Below, one piece after another: positions 44,890 through 57,114 of a stretch of 64,000 bases of DNA. Each line of letters opens with the position of its first letter. Position 1 is the first letter of the stretch. The notes below the pieces were generated by a model. The model made no database searches, was not told the origin of the DNA, and saw nothing but the letters and a program-made list of their open reading frames with translations. Source of the stretch: Ceratotherium simum simum (Eukaryota; Chordata; Mammalia; Perissodactyla; Rhinocerotidae); the NCBI RefSeq assembly GCF_000283155.1, contig NW_004454166.1:18770344-18834343 (forward strand). The letters run 5' to 3'. A program made the position numbers and the translations under genes.

Positions 44890-45085
44890 CCCTTTCCCAA
44901 TGATGTTAGAATCTGATTTATCAAATCTGCTCAGTTTACAGATGGAGAAATGGAGGTCCAGGCGAATTAACTTGTTCAATTAAGCTAAGTTGAGTAAAGT
45001 TACGCAGCAAGTTGACAGCAAAATTGAAACTAGAATTCAGGTCTCTTGACTCCCAAATCAGTACTTTCCACTGAATCACTTTGTT
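44890..45085 (-). mobile_element. MIR SINE fragment (antisense)
   Basis: 'TTTACAGATGGAGAAATGGA' and 'AGTTACGCAGCAAGTTGACA'. Confidence 0.65.
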
Positions 45086-45164
45086 TTCCTTTACAGTGTA
45101 GGATGATAGTTGTATCTGTGGGTTTACATTAGTTAGCTTATTAGAAAACATATGGCTGTTTAAT

Positions 45165-45560
45165 AACTTTTCTTAAGCACTTCTTATGTGACAAACCTGT
45201 GTCCTAGGCATTCTGTGAGGTTCAATAGGAAATGATGGTTTATTAGGAGAGGTAAATCTTCCTTCCTTCCTTCCTTCCAACTTTCATTCCATCCATCCAT
45301 CCATCCATCCATCCATCCATTTAATAGATAGGTATTTAGCAACCTTTATGTCTTTGTGTATTATATATTGAGCTAGGTGATGGGGATTAAAAGAAGGACA
45401 GGGCACAGTCCCATCCCTTGAGGAGCTCCCAGTCCTAGTGGCAGAAGCAGGCTGGTGAACAGATACATGACATCATGGTAACTTCTATAACTAAGCAATT
45501 AATAGAGTACTGGGGAAGCACAGAGGCAGAAACACTGTGTTGTTGAACAGTCGTGTTTAT
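45165..45560 (-). mobile_element. L2 LINE (antisense), with internal simple repeat
   Basis: 'CTTAAGCACTTCTTATGTGA', 'GTGATGGGGATTAAAAGAAG' and 'CCTTGAGGAGCTCCCAGTCC' with a (TTCC)/(ATCC) tract in between. Confidence 0.65.
45260..45322 (+). repeat. (CTTC)n / (CATC)n tetranucleotide repeat
   Basis: About five TTCC units, a spacer, then eight CATC units. Confidence 0.92.
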
Positions 45561-45829
45561 TAAGGGGGCTAGAAAGTACTCTTCTATTTCAGAGGCATAA
45601 GAGGTCCCTTCCACCTGGAAGGGTTGGAGACTTGTTTGTGAAATAGGTGGCATGTATATGTGTGTGGAATGCGTGCCTTTTCTTCCATGTGGATATATCA
45701 TGCATGCCATTTTAAACGTAGAACCATAAATCAAATTAGAACAATAAACACTTTTAGATTCATGCCTCGACTGAGAACATTGACCCAGAGTAACTTTTAG
45801 GAGTATGACACTAGGAAATTATTGGCCAG

Positions 45830-46055
45830 ATCAATCCATCACCATCCAAATCAAGTCCAGCAGTCCCTACTTTTCCCTTCTCATTGCATTTATCACTCCG
45901 TTGAGATGGTTTCGTACTTGTCTGTCTCTCCCCACTTATCTCCAAGCTTCTTAGGAGGAGAGACCCTTTCTTCCTTCATCTCTGCTTCATTCCTACCTTT
46001 AACACATTACCAGCCCTGCCAGTTGGTGTTCAGTAAACTTTGTTAAATGAATCGG
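45830..46055 (+). mobile_element. L2 3'-end fragment
   Basis: 'CATTGCATTTATCACTCCGT' and 'TCAGTAAACTTTGTTAAATG'. Confidence 0.6.
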
Positions 46056-46454
46056 AGATGGCTCCAAATAAGGGAGAAGACAGGGTGAGTGAAAGTGGAT
46101 GCTTTGAGAAATGGTATCGAGAGCCTTAGGAAGGGCCAAGCAGTGAAGGCAAGCATGTTAGGAATGGCATTAGCCAGTAGATATGGCCTTGGTCGCTCAA
46201 GCTGACCAGTTACCAGTATATGTTCTTACCACCTTTCCGTATCACTCTGCCTCCCTTTCTTTCTGCTGAGCGAGTATACTGTTCTGTTTGTTTTAAGTCC
46301 TTTCCCCCATGGTTTTCTCTCAGCTTCTCCAGTCTCATCCCTGGAGAGAGCTGCTGAAGAACCCAGTGTAATTGTGTGGGGTGTACCTATGCTCCTGCTG
46401 CAACTCTCACCTGAGCCTTGGAGACCTCCCAGAGGGTAGGAGAGCAGAACGGTG

Positions 46455-46560
46455 GCAGGAATCACATCTGTCATGCTCAGTGTACCCTCCCAGGGCCTGG
46501 CACATTGCAGGGATTCTACAAATATTTGTGGGTAAATTTCTGGATGAATAAATAGCATAA
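46455..46560 (+). mobile_element. L2 3'-end fragment
   Basis: 'CCAGGGCCTGGCACATTGCA' and 'TCTGGATGAATAAATA'. Confidence 0.65.
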
Positions 46561-46564
46561 ATTT

Positions 46565-46880
46565 CCAGTGCATCTAGTCCAGTTTCCTCAGTTCACAGAT
46601 GGAGAATCAAGTGTCCAGAAGAGGCAAGGAAATTATCCCAAGTTCCCTCCCAAATCAGGGACAGAGAAGCACTGGACCCCAATTCTCTTGACCATTCCTT
46701 CCATCCTGCCATATTGTCTGGGATTTGGGCCCAGATCTCTTGAACTTGGTCACAAAGATTTCAGATCATTGAATCTTGTAGTTGGATAGGACCCAAACTA
46801 TCCTTTTGCAACTGGGAAGTCTGAAGTCCAAAGAAGAGGAGACATTTGTCCAGGGTCCCACAGTGAGGTAGTGACAACAC
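46565..46880 (-). mobile_element. MIR-type fragments (antisense)
   Basis: 'CAGTTCACAGATGGAGAATC' and 'GTCCAGGGTCCCACAGTGAG' are two degraded MIR cores. Confidence 0.5.
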
Positions 46881-46889
46881 CAGTGAAAC

Positions 46890-47445
46890 CTCTGTGTGTC
46901 TCCACATGATCAACAAATATATAGTATGTGCCTGGCACTGTTAGAGATGCAGGAGTGAGCAAGATTGAGCAGGTCCCTGCCCTCATGGACTTTATATTCT
47001 TGTGAGGAGAGAAAGACAATAAATGTGTAAACAATTGTAAGGACTTATATATTAATAGTGATAAGTGATAAAAGTGGGTGCTGTAGAGAATGACTGGAGT
47101 AGACGGACACTGATTTAGGTGATCAGGCTGAGGCTTGAATGACAGATGAGAAGGAACAAGCCATATGAAAAGATAAATGAAGAAAGTTCCAAAAAGAGAG
47201 AGAGAGAACAGCTAGCACATAGACCATGAGGCAGGGCAAGTCCAGGATGCTGATGGAGCAGATGAGCAAGCCACTGGGAGACATGTGTGTCTGGAGCTGA
47301 AGGCAGCTCAGGTCATGGAATCTGGATTTTAATCTAGATGAACTAGGAAGTTATTGGAGAATTTCAAATGAGGAAGTTACAAGATCTGATGTATGTATTT
47401 GAAAGATCACTCTGACCTCTATGTGGAGAATACATGTCATGACCC
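46890..47445 (-). mobile_element. L2 LINE, long antisense fragment
   Basis: 'GTATGTGCCTGGCACTGTTA', 'CCTGCCCTCATGGACTTTAT', 'GAGGCAGGGCAAGTCCAGGA' and 'GAAAGATCACTCTGACCTCT' follow antisense L2 order. Confidence 0.8.
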
Positions 47446-48120
47446 CAAGAGTAGAATCTCAATTATACCATTATCATGAGGTGAATCGAATGTTGATATT
47501 ATTATTTTAGTTAGGACTTAGTATTTTGGTTAATAGCATTACCCTTTATTTTATTACTAATAGCGTTCCCAACTAAAATCCCTGAATATTTTAGATCAAC
47601 AGAGGAGAGGGGTGTTTCTTGCACTTCGATCTCAGAGGACTCGAAGAGATTTGTGAACCCCAAGACATTTTCTGTAAAAATTTGAGGCTGTGCACATTTC
47701 TCTGGGGAGAATGTCCAAAGTTTTCATCAGTTTCTTAAAGGGGTCTATGGCCCCTCAGATCATGACTTAAATGCCTAAAAGCAGGGGGCATATGAGGTCA
47801 TTTCCTGAAGCCTGTTCCCAGCTCTAAAATCCGAACACTTTAGGAGACCTGTGAAAATGAGAATGTTGATGTTGAGTTGTCATTTCAGACTGAGGAATTG
47901 CACTTTCCTTCATCTGTACCCTTGTTGGAGTAAATAGAATTTGGGACTTTTTTTCCTCCGAGGAGAAGTTAGTTTATTCCTTAGAAATATAATCTACAAC
48001 TTTGTTTATTCAAACTCTGGTCTCTGAGTTTCTCTGAGTTTTAAAATAGGCAAGTTCACTTCAAATGTAGCCTGAGGTGGTCCTGACAATAATTATTCAC
48101 TGTGGACTTTACCCATGAAT
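47446..48120. other. Intron sequence, no gene or repeat recognised
   Basis: Unique-looking, AT-moderate, with no long ORF. Confidence 0.45.
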
Positions 48121-48129
48121 CTATGAGTC

Positions 48130-48345
48130 CAAATATCCATCCACTCTTCCATCCATCCAACCATCCAACCATCTACCCTTCCTCCCTCCCTCCCTCCCTC
48201 CCTCCCTCCCTTCCTTCCTCTTGCTCTTCCTCCTATACCTCCATCCCTTCATCCCTTCATCCCTCCATCCTTTCATCTCTCCACCCTTCCATCAATCCAT
48301 GCCCTCCTCCATCTACCCTTCCATCCATGCAATCTTCCATTTACC
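48130..48345 (+). repeat. (CATC)n / (CCTC)n compound repeat
   Basis: CATC units, seven or more CCTC units near 48181-48210, then further CATCC and CTTCC variants. The Pro/Ser-rich ORFs here are artefacts. Confidence 0.92.
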
Positions 48346-48420
48346 AGGCTCTATGCTAGAGCTGGGGCAAGAGTTAGGAGACTCCAGTCCTTGTTCTTAT
48401 GCCACTGTGAGCCCTTGAAA

Positions 48421-49565
48421 AAAATCCCCTGAGACACCTCTACTGAACCTTTTGCTTTTACTAGAGTACAGTTTGAAAACCCCACTTCAGAAGTTGAAAA
48501 CTACTTTGAAAAAATTAAAGTGTTTTGCCTGTATAGTTGTATAAGTATTCCGGGTAGTGCTCCAAGTCTGGGTCTAGACTACCGGAGGCTCCTTTATCAA
48601 CGCTAATGTTTTAGGTCAATAACAACTTCTACCCTTAGGTCAAGAGGTGGTGGGAAACCAATAGAGAATGAGAAATAGAGGCAGGGCTCTTTGGGTAAGG
48701 GCAGGCTTCATAAAGGGAGCAGAGAAGGGAGCTAACAGTCCCTTAGCTCCTGGACTGTCTTTGCCCATAACCCCTAAAGCTCTTGTGTAGTGATTCTGAG
48801 CCTTCATGATCCGTGTGTGCCCCTGGATGCATGATGTAGCAGGAAGCCCTTGTAGCATGGAGTTGTTTCAGTTTCCGAAGTGTTTTCGATGTGTACCTAT
48901 CATATTCCCACTCGCCTTGTAAAACAAGCATTTTCATTTAATACAGTGAGGTCTTTGTATTCTCAACAACAAACACATGGTCTAAGGCTCGCGGACACAA
49001 CCTGCCTTTTTCTCTAACACTCTCCCCCCCGACCCCACTCTGTCCGCCCTTACAAAGCCCAATGTCAGCAGAAATATCTGTTTACAAACAAGGGCTCCGA
49101 GGGAACAGTATCGGTAGCTCAAACAAATCTCGAGAACATGCCCCCAACTCTGTCCTTGGAATCCTTGTGAACAGTGTGTATCACTGGCAGCAGCTTTCGT
49201 GGAAGGCTTCCTGCCTTTCCATCTTTCCATCTGTCTTCATGTCTGGCTTCCTCTGTCTCCTTCCACTTATTCATTAAGACTGTGAGGATCCTGGACGGGA
49301 GAGGCAGTCGGATGCTGGCTTGGGCCTCGTGGATATCTGGAAAACAGAGCCCAGACAGGGAGTTGCTTGCAAATAGCAAGACAGACCCAAATACATCCAG
49401 CCTGCAGTGTCATCTGAAGCAGACACTGACTGAAGAGGGATTATTAATGGGGTGGATGTAACAGTCACATGATGATCATGCAGCTCTAGATCATTTTTCT
49501 AGGATTATCAGCAACTGAAGGGATTCTTTTGACATTCTCTCAAACTTGAGTCTGTTTTAGCTCCC
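48421..49565. other. Intron sequence, no gene or repeat recognised
   Basis: Overlapping ORFs of 64-95 codons on both strands (48640-49468) lack recognisable families and coding-like splice flanks. Confidence 0.45.
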
Positions 49566-49569
49566 TATT

Positions 49570-49835
49570 ATCCACACATGGCAATGATAATAGCTAACAT
49601 ATTTAGCACGTCATATGTGCCAGGCACTGTTCTGAGTACTTCGCGTGCATTAACTCTTCAATCCTCACAATAACCCTCTGAATTAGGTATTATTATAATC
49701 CCTGTTTCCGAGATGAGAGAACTGAGGTACAGGAAACTTAAGTGAATTGCCCAAGGTCATACACCAAGTGAATGGTAGAGTCAGTCTCCAGAGTTTACAT
49801 TCTAACCACTCCTCCACAAACCTCTCTAGATCAGG
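49570..49835 (-). mobile_element. MIR SINE, near full length (antisense)
   Basis: 'ATAATAGCTAACATATTTAG', 'GTGCCAGGCACTGTTCTGAG', 'TAATCCCTGTTTCCGAGATG' and 'GTGAATTGCCCAAGGTCATA'. Confidence 0.9.
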
Positions 49836-49919
49836 TCAGACTTCCTTAGCCTCACATTCAACTTACTCCTCAAATGTTGTTTCCTACCACAACTTTTCCT
49901 AGTTCCTTCTATCAGGCTT

Positions 49920-50115
49920 TCTCCACCCCAGCACTGTTGACATTTTGAAATGGATAATTCTTTGTCATGAGAGTTTGTCCTGTGCACTGTAGGAGGTTTA
50001 GCAGCATCCCTGGCCTCTACGCACTAGATGCAGTAGCACCTCCTCCCTGGCTGTGATGATCAAAAATGTCTGCAGGAACATTGTCAAACGTCCACTGGTG
50101 GAGAACCATTGACTG
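49920..50115 (-). mobile_element. MER5A-like hAT relic (antisense)
   Basis: 'ACCCCAGCACTGTTGACATT', 'CTGTGCACTGTAGGAGGTTT', 'CAGCATCCCTGGCCTCTACG' and 'TGGTGGAGAACCATTGAC' follow antisense MER5A order. Confidence 0.9.
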
Positions 50116-50429
50116 ACGTGGATTCTGCTGATTCAACAGAATTATCTGGTGTTCCTAGAACACGTATCCCCACCTCCACGCTTTTTCCCATTTAGTTTCC
50201 CCCTTGACCTCACAGTGTCCTTGGCCTCCTTCCCATAAGTCTTCTCTATTCCAGAGTCTTTCAGTTCCTCAACATCTTTTACAGCCAGAGAGGAAATACT
50301 AGCCTGTCTGGGCTACTGATCTGCTTGTTTTTATGCTTTCTTGTTTAAAAAATGGTCATTGTTTCCAAACTTTCCATTTAAAATCCCCTAAAGATTCCAC
50401 AGGAGTCTTGAGTTAAAGCTCAATTCATT

Positions 50430-50700
50430 CCACACACTCAACAATTATTTATTGGATCTACCTTGTGTCAGATCCCAGGCTAAGCACTCAGAGTATGGAG
50501 TCAAAGGAGTTATAATACCTGCACCTCAAGAGTTCATGTGACAGATTATTGGAGCTGGAGAGAAATTTGGAGATCTGCTCTCCACCCTCTCCTGGTTGAG
50601 TAGATGGGGAATCCAAGCCCTAGAAGGTAGATGGTCAAGGTCAACTAGAGACCAAGCTCAAGACTAAGCTAGATCATCCCACACCTTGTGGAATAAAATT
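50430..50700 (-). mobile_element. L2 end followed by a MIR-type fragment (antisense)
   Basis: 'CAACAATTATTTATTGGATC' and 'CCCAGGCTAAGCACTCAGAG' are L2-like; 'GAGTAGATGGGGAATCCAAG' is MIR-like. Confidence 0.55.
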
Positions 50701-51019
50701 AAAATTCTGAAGTCCCAAAGAGCATCTAAATACCATTTATCCATCTGGAGCCTTAAAGAGCTCCGTTGAGTTAAGTCATAATTCACTATTTTCTAGGAGA
50801 TGTGAAAACAATTGAAAATTAATATCCAAAAAGTCTGTCAGCCCTCTCTCTTCAAAATTTTGCTTACAGTCCATGCTTTTCATTATGGGTCTTCAGGCTG
50901 AATGACTCCAGATTGCCAATGAGCACTGGGCAGGGAGTCCTGAGACATGAGTCTTGGTTCTTTCAGCTCTGTGACCCTATTGATAAGAACACTGTGAAAT
51001 CCCTAGCTAATGATTCCCA

Positions 51020-51445
51020 CTTCCCAAGACTCTTTTCCTGAAGAACCACCAAAGATTCCCTATTGTCTGTGGAATACACTTCAGATTTCTTGGCATGCCT
51101 TTCATAGTCCTTTGCCATCTAGACTCAGATAGCCCTTGCTATTTCATTTCCTTCTAATATTCTCTGCACCCTCAGTTCCATCAAAAGGAAATGTCTTCCC
51201 ATCTCCAGAGCCAGCTTCCAGTAACGTAACAGCTCTTGCCTTTGCTCATACTTCACCTTCTACTAGAAGGTCTTTGCCCAGCTTCTCTCTACCAAATTTC
51301 TGTTCCTCATGCAAGGCTCAGTTCTTGTGTCACTCGTCCAGGAAAACTTCCCTGAGCCTTCTTGTCTGAATCAAGTGCTCCTTCCTCTGAGCTCTGAGCT
51401 CTGTTTGCTTGTCCCTCTGCCAGAACTTACTCTAGTATGCTTTAT
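51020..51445 (+). mobile_element. L2 LINE fragment
   Basis: 'CATGCCTTTCATAGTCCTTT', 'CTCATGCAAGGCTCAGTTCT' and 'CCAGGAAAACTTCCCTGAGC'. Confidence 0.75.
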
Positions 51446-51494
51446 TTGTTTATAATTAAAAACTGCCCCTTGTCCTCACATAGTCAGTTTTCTC

Positions 51495-51770
51495 CTGGCT
51501 GGGCAGCATAATTTAGAAGTTAAGAACATGAACTCTTAGGTCTGATGGCCCGGGTTTGAATCCCACCGCTGTCACTTGCCAGCAAGCTACTCAGGCTTGG
51601 ACAAGTTATTTGGGCTTCTGTGAGTCTCAGTTTCCTTGTCTGTAAAGTGGAGATAATAATAATACCTCTCTGCTTGGATTACTGTGAAAGTTATCTGAGC
51701 TAATCCATGCAAAGAGCTTAGCACCGTGCCTGGCACGCAGTGAACGCTCTGCAAGCATCAGCTATCATTG
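51495..51770 (+). mobile_element. MIR SINE, full length
   Basis: 'GGGCAGCATAATTTAGAAGT', 'GGCCCGGGTTTGAATCCCAC', 'CTCAGTTTCCTTGTCTGTAA' and 'GCACCGTGCCTGGCACGCAG' span the element in order. Confidence 0.92.
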
Positions 51771-52475
51771 CTGTCGCTACAGAGGAGAGTAATTCCGGAT
51801 GGCACCAGCTCTGCGAAGCGGGGATCTGCCTGTCTGGCTGCGTCCCTTCCTTATCTCCCTTTGCCATCTCTCTCCCTGAAAGGCTCACCCCTGGCTGTGT
51901 GGGCCAGGATGAGGTGATGGCAGGCTCACCCGAGACAGGAGCTTTTGTTTCTAGAGCTCAGCCCACACTGTCTGGGGTGCATTTGTCCATAACTTGCTGT
52001 GGGCCTGCATCAGTTATGAAATGTACATCATTTGGCTCTCCCATGTGGGAACCTTCCTCGTCCCTCTGAGCTCTTTGAGGTGCTTAGTGCCCGCTTCCAA
52101 TCCTATTTTGTAGTGAGGATCCGAAGTCCAGAGATGGACCCAAGGCTGACTCATCTGTTAGGCACAGTTGGTGCAGTGCCTGAGGTCCACGGTACTTGTA
52201 GGGGGTCCATAAAAATGGCTTAATTTCTTTTAAAATCAGAAGAAAATAGTTAATATAATACTAATACATATGTAACAATGAATCCAGTCTCTTGATTATA
52301 TATATCTTTATACCAATGCAGTCATAAAATATAATTATATATGTTTACGGAAGAAGGAAAAAGTGCCCCAGGCCCGTGAAAGTCATGATGTGACCCTGGT
52401 GAAGAGGAATTTGCCCAGATCAGTAGTACATTCGTGGCAAATCAGGGAAAAAGTTCATGTCTTATCATCCCCAAT
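51771..52475. other. Intron sequence, no gene or repeat recognised
   Basis: The 109-codon ORF at 51740-52069 starts inside the MIR and shows no family. AT-rich patch at 52240-52350. Confidence 0.45.
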
Positions 52476-52479
52476 TTAG

Positions 52480-52800
52480 AAATCTTTTCCCTACATTTTC
52501 AAGAAAATTCCTAGAAGTTATTTTGCCAGTCTTCTCCTTTGCCAGATGAGAAAAGGGGGCCAGAGAGAGGGTGCGAGTTGCCTCAGGTCACAGCTTAGTC
52601 AAGCCAGCAAACAGCTGAGTTGTGCTTTCCTGACTCCTTGTTACTCCTTTAGTATTTTACACAACAAAGCTAGTGACCAATCATGCCAGCCTCCCATTAT
52701 ATAGATGGAAAAATCGAGGGCCAAGAAGTAGAAGGGTTTTTACCTAGTGTCACAGAGATGCCCACTCCTACCTCCAAGTCAGGACTCTTGTTCCAGGGCT
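52480..52800 (-). mobile_element. Two MIR-type fragments (antisense)
   Basis: 'AGTTGCCTCAGGTCACAGCT' near 52577 and 'CATTATATAGATGGAAAAAT' near 52696. Confidence 0.55.
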
Positions 52801-52859
52801 GTAAGATGGTTTGAAACCTCAAAGTCTACTCAAATTGGGTTTCCTCACAAGCCTTGGGT

Positions 52860-52995
52860 GTATAGTTCATTCATTTATTCATTCATTCATACACTCATCC
52901 ACTCATCCATTCAACAGATGTTTATTGAGTACTAATGTCCTCGGCACCATACAGAAGGCTCTAGATGCACAGCAGTGAACAGACATGCACTCTTT
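52860..52995 (-). mobile_element. L2 end (antisense) with (ATTC)n
   Basis: ATTC repeats at 52868-52890, then 'TTCAACAGATGTTTATTGAG' and 'GATGCACAGCAGTGAACAGA'. Confidence 0.75.
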
Positions 52996-53254
52996 ACCCT
53001 CTCAGAGCCTTGATTTCCCCATTTGTGTTAACAGAATCAGAATTCTATTTTTCCTCCTTTAGAGAGTTGTGGGAGAAGCGAATGAAATAGTTAAGAGGCT
53101 CTATATGCTTTAAAACTTCAAGGAAGCTCAAGAATGCTTCCTTTATTGTTATAACCAACAGGCTGTATAATCAATATGGGGAATATTTAAAAATTGACTA
53201 TATAAAGAGATAAATATTCAACTAATTTTAAAAGAACATTTGCTTATATTTATC

Positions 53255-53515
53255 CATAGAAAACATAAAGCATTGGTTAAGCACCTGACTTTGGCATCAG
53301 AAAGCTGGGTTCTAATCCTGTTTATGTTATTACAAGTTAAATGACCTTTGCCAAGTCAATGCAGCTCTCTGGGTCTGTTTCCTCATCCGTAAAATGGGAC
53401 CGAGAGAACGTATCTCATAGATTAGTTGTAATAATTCAATGAGATGATGCACATAAAGTTCTTGGCCTTGTACATGGCACGTTATGAATAGTGGCTCTAT
53501 TTATTTCTCAGTAGG
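53255..53515 (+). mobile_element. MIR SINE, near full length
   Basis: 'AAGCATTGGTTAAGCACCTG', 'GTTTCCTCATCCGTAAAATG' and 'CCTTGTACATGGCACGTTAT'. Confidence 0.85.
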
Positions 53516-53739
53516 TTCATGTGGCTCTGAGTGGCATTAGAACAAATCAGAATAGTGATCCTAGGGATAATGTTAGGAGGCAGGTATGATAATAATAGGT
53601 CTTCCTAATTGTATAGTATCAACTGCTATTGTATCTACATTGCGTCAACAGAGGACTGGCACTAGCATTAGGGAATAGTAGGTCTCTTGCCAGAAGGTGT
53701 AGCCTGTGTCTGGTCACATTCCATACCCTGGATGTCCAG

Positions 53740-53810
53740 CTAGGACCTGATACAGTTGATGCCCCATGAATATGTATTGAATGAATCAATGAATGGATAA
53801 ATGAGGCAGG
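53740..53810 (+). mobile_element. L2 terminal fragment
   Basis: 'TATTGAATGAATCAATGAAT' end pattern. Confidence 0.5.
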
Positions 53811-54435
53811 ACTTGGGGATGTTAATTTGGGGAATAGAAGAGCCAAGGATGACACAATCAAAAGCCTCAGACATCTCTAGAGCTGTCCCGGGGTAAAGGG
53901 CACAGAATAACTCCAAGGGTTCCTGGAGACGAGATCCTGGACCACTTGGTGGAAAGGAAAGGGAAGTGATTTGGGTTCACTCTAGGAGAGCACTGAGAAA
54001 TGCCCAAAGGTGCAAAGGCCTGCTTCAGACGGCAAGGAGTTCTCTGATTCTGGAAATATGAACAGTCACTTGTCGAGATGTTGTACAGGTGGTTCAAGCA
54101 GGAGTTTGGGTGGTAAAGGGGATGATTTAGTGACCTTTAAGGGAACCTCTAGCCCTGACTATGCCTGATTCCATAAATGATGAAGGGTAAGGGCTTGGGG
54201 CTGCTGTGAAGGACGTGGACTGCAGGATGCATTGGTCTTTGACAACTTTCTGAGAAGAGGTACCGTTGTTTCTGAGGTTTGGTGAGTGAGCGGGGAGAGC
54301 TTGTAGGTCCTCAAATCACCAAAATGACCAAAGGTAGGCTTTCTTCTCCAGGGCACCTTCAGCATCAGCACCACTCAGTCTACCAGAGTCTGGTTTATGC
54401 TGCAGCAACATTTAAGACTGAACAAAATGAAAATG
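53811..54435. other. Intron sequence, no gene or repeat recognised
   Basis: Short minus-strand ORFs (71-80 codons) lack recognisable families. Confidence 0.45.
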
Positions 54436-54439
54436 CTCA

Positions 54440-54565
54440 TATCCTCCTCCTTCTCCTTCTCCTTCTCCTCCTTCCCTCCTCCCCCTCCCCCGTCTTCTCT
54501 TCTTCCTCCTCCTCCCTCTTCTTTGTCTTTTTCTTCCTCTCCTCCTCCCACTTTCTTTTTTTTTA
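54440..54565 (+). repeat. Polypyrimidine (CTCCTT/TCCTCC) tract
   Basis: About 120 bases almost entirely C and T, ending in a T run; it creates low-complexity ORFs on both strands. Confidence 0.9.
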
Positions 54566-54734
54566 AGTTGATATGCGCCAATTTCATTGACAATGTGTGA
54601 AAAAGAGAGCAGTGAACACGTCTCTCTATTTCAGAGAACAACGTCAGAAAAGATAAAGTTTAACAGCACAGAAGAAGGATAAAAACAAATGGTCTCAATT
54701 TTGAGGACAGGGAACAGACATTTATTATTAATAT

Positions 54735-55170
54735 CAATGAAAAGTGTAGCTAACATTTATCACGTGCTATGCAAATGAGTGTTTGCATTCTCTCACTAAA
54801 TCCTTAAAATGGCACTATGCAGTTAAGTACTGTTGTTATCCGTTTACAGTAGAGGAAACTATCAGGGAGGTGAAGGGATTTTGCCCAAGGCTACACAGCT
54901 AACAAGAGGCAGAACTGGGATTCTGACATATCAGACTCCACAGTACACGTGCTTAATGCTTCTTATGTTGCCATGACCGTGAGCCAAGTCCTGGTACGTT
55001 CATTATCTCATAAGTTCCCCCTACAACCGGCAGAGATAGACAATATCATCCCCATTTTACAGATGAGAAGACTAATACTAGGAGAGGTGCCCTGACTTTC
55101 CCAAGTCACATAGCCAGTGAATGGCAGAGCCAGCGTTTGAATGCACATTTGTTGGTCTGTAAGACCCTGA
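54735..55170 (-). mobile_element. Two consecutive antisense MIR SINEs
   Basis: First copy: 'TAGCTAACATTTATCACGTG', 'ACACAGCTAACAAGAGGCAG'. Second copy from about 54970: 'CATTATCTCATAAGTTCCCC', 'CATCCCCATTTTACAGATGA', 'AGTGAATGGCAGAGCCAGCG'. Confidence 0.9.
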
Positions 55171-55339
55171 CCTTTCTATGTCTGCACAATCCACTTACAT
55201 ATGAGCAAAGGAGGCAGGCTGGAGGGTCAGGAGCCAGAGGGAAACACAGGTGCGTCTTGAACCCTCAAGAACGCTTTGCTGTTCCACATGCACCACATAA
55301 GTCTGTGTATTAATAAAGCTTAGGCATACTCTTGTCAAC

Positions 55340-55565
55340 CTTGCCTTACATCTGGATAGCCTTAAATAGTTTGCAATGAAATATGCATACGTTTATCTCC
55401 TTTTTCTCTCAGAAGAGAACTGTGAAGTATACAGGGTAAGATGTTTTAATCCCTGGAGTACTCGTGGGAAAACTGAAGCTTAGAGAGTTGAGTGAAGTCA
55501 TCCAAGGTCACACAGCTAGTAAAAATGGTAAGCAGACCCATGTAGTCAGAGGGCTTTTAGGTAAT
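55340..55565 (-). mobile_element. MIR SINE fragment (antisense)
   Basis: 'GAAAACTGAAGCTTAGAGAG' and 'AAGGTCACACAGCTAGTAAA'. Confidence 0.65.
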
Positions 55566-56445
55566 GGTTCCCAGCAGGAAAATGAATACAGGCAGAGCGC
55601 AGACGCAGATGCCACCATGGATGCTCTTCCCACTGTTCCACACAGTCCTGCAAGGGTAATTCTGGCCCTACAGATTCACTGGCGTGACCAACACATAGGA
55701 GACACCTGAGCTAATCTTGACCTTGTAAATTCCTCTGAAGGGTTACTCTTGATGCACCTGCCTCTACACTAGGAGACAGGAATTTCCAGAACTCAGTATA
55801 GTTTGGGATAAGCCTCCAGCCAGGGGTCATTTATTTCTGGCCTCCTTGAAAGATCAATCCTTGAGCCAAGGTGGGCCGGGAGGGATAAGATGCTGAGGAA
55901 CAGTCCCTCAGGTGCCCACTCAGTGACATCCCAGCTTTCCTCTGAAGGCCTGGTGCTGCCGAGTCCTCCAGGGTCATTTTCGTGGTCCTCCCCCTGACTG
56001 AACCAAGTGCAGGGACCATGGGTATACTTAACCCAAATCTGTCTGTTTTAATCACTCTCCTCTGGACAGATAAAAGCTTTGCATAGGATTGCTCTCTCAA
56101 GCATTCCTCTGTGGCTTTGATACCAGCCATTAAATCACGGAAGGGAAAACAAAACAAAATACAACAAAAAAGGCACCAGCTTCAATCTTTAGCTTTTAAA
56201 TTTTTTAACCTCCTGAAGGAAACCAGATTGTTGACCTAAATTCCCCCTTTCATCCCTGCATTCTCTCACCTCTGCTTGTATTCCCCTGGCAGATGTCCCA
56301 TAGCTAGTGGACATCCTTAATTTGGAGAGCCTGAAATGGCCTTCCCTCTGTCTTCCCCCTCCTCTATGACCTTATGTCTCCCACAGCGAGAACCAACATG
56401 GGATGTCTGAAGGACCCAGGATCTCAGAGTCACAGGAAGTCTGAG
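55566..56445. other. Intron sequence, no gene or repeat recognised
   Basis: The minus-strand 108-codon ORF at 55831-56157 has no recognisable family. Confidence 0.45.
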
Positions 56446-56449
56446 ATGG

Positions 56450-56590
56450 AAGGCACCTCTATGGCCATCTGGTATACCCATCCTATCTCATAGGTCAGAG
56501 AAGTGAGGGAGCCAAGAGAGGGGGGCTGCTTTTCCAGTGACCCACAGCAGAGTAGTGGCTGAGCTTGGACACAAGAACCTTGACCGTGGG
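56450..56590 (-). mobile_element. MIR-type fragment (antisense)
   Basis: 'GGTCAGAGAAGTGAGGGAGC' and 'GTGACCCACAGCAGAGTAGT'. Confidence 0.5.
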
Positions 56591-56609
56591 CTAAGAATTA
56601 TTCCCATTG

Positions 56610-56860
56610 AAGGAAAGCATCCTGGAAGAGAGCTCTGGCTTTAGAGTCTGTCTGGCTATGATTCTACCACTCTCTAGCTGGAATCTTTGAGGGGAAATCA
56701 CTTAGCTCCTCTATACCTCAGTTTCCTTCTCTGTCAAAGGAATATCAGGAAAGCCCACTTCAATGGGTCATTATGAGCACTGAATGGGATGTTGGTGCTT
56801 AGCAGAGAGACTGCTGCATAGAGGCTTTCAGCAAATGTTCATTATTACTATCATTATTAA
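56610..56860 (+). mobile_element. MIR SINE
   Basis: 'GGCTTTAGAGTCTGTCTGGC', 'ACCTCAGTTTCCTTCTCTGT' and 'GCTTTCAGCAAATGTTCATT'. Confidence 0.8.
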
Positions 56861-57114
56861 TTTGAAAATGCTGCTTTGTCACAGGCAGAAATGACTGGGT
56901 AGAATTTTCTCCTCTCCCACATCCACTCTCTCAATGAGAGAAAACAAATAATAATACAAACTTGGCATCAATTTTTCACCCTTTGCTAATTGTCCTTCCT
57001 AGACAGCGATGAAAGAAAGTCAAATGTTAGCAGAGCTAATTTTATGTTGAGTTAAACCATCCCAGGAAAACATCCTAGGGAAAAAAACCACAGGATAGAG
57101 GCATAGCTGAGGGC

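Noticed and set aside
45262..45322. Regular tandem repeats that could suggest a CRISPR-like array
   Set aside because: Units are four bases with no spacers; a mammalian microsatellite.
48102..48359. Pro/Ser-rich plus-strand ORF
   Set aside because: Translation of the CATC/CCTC simple repeat.
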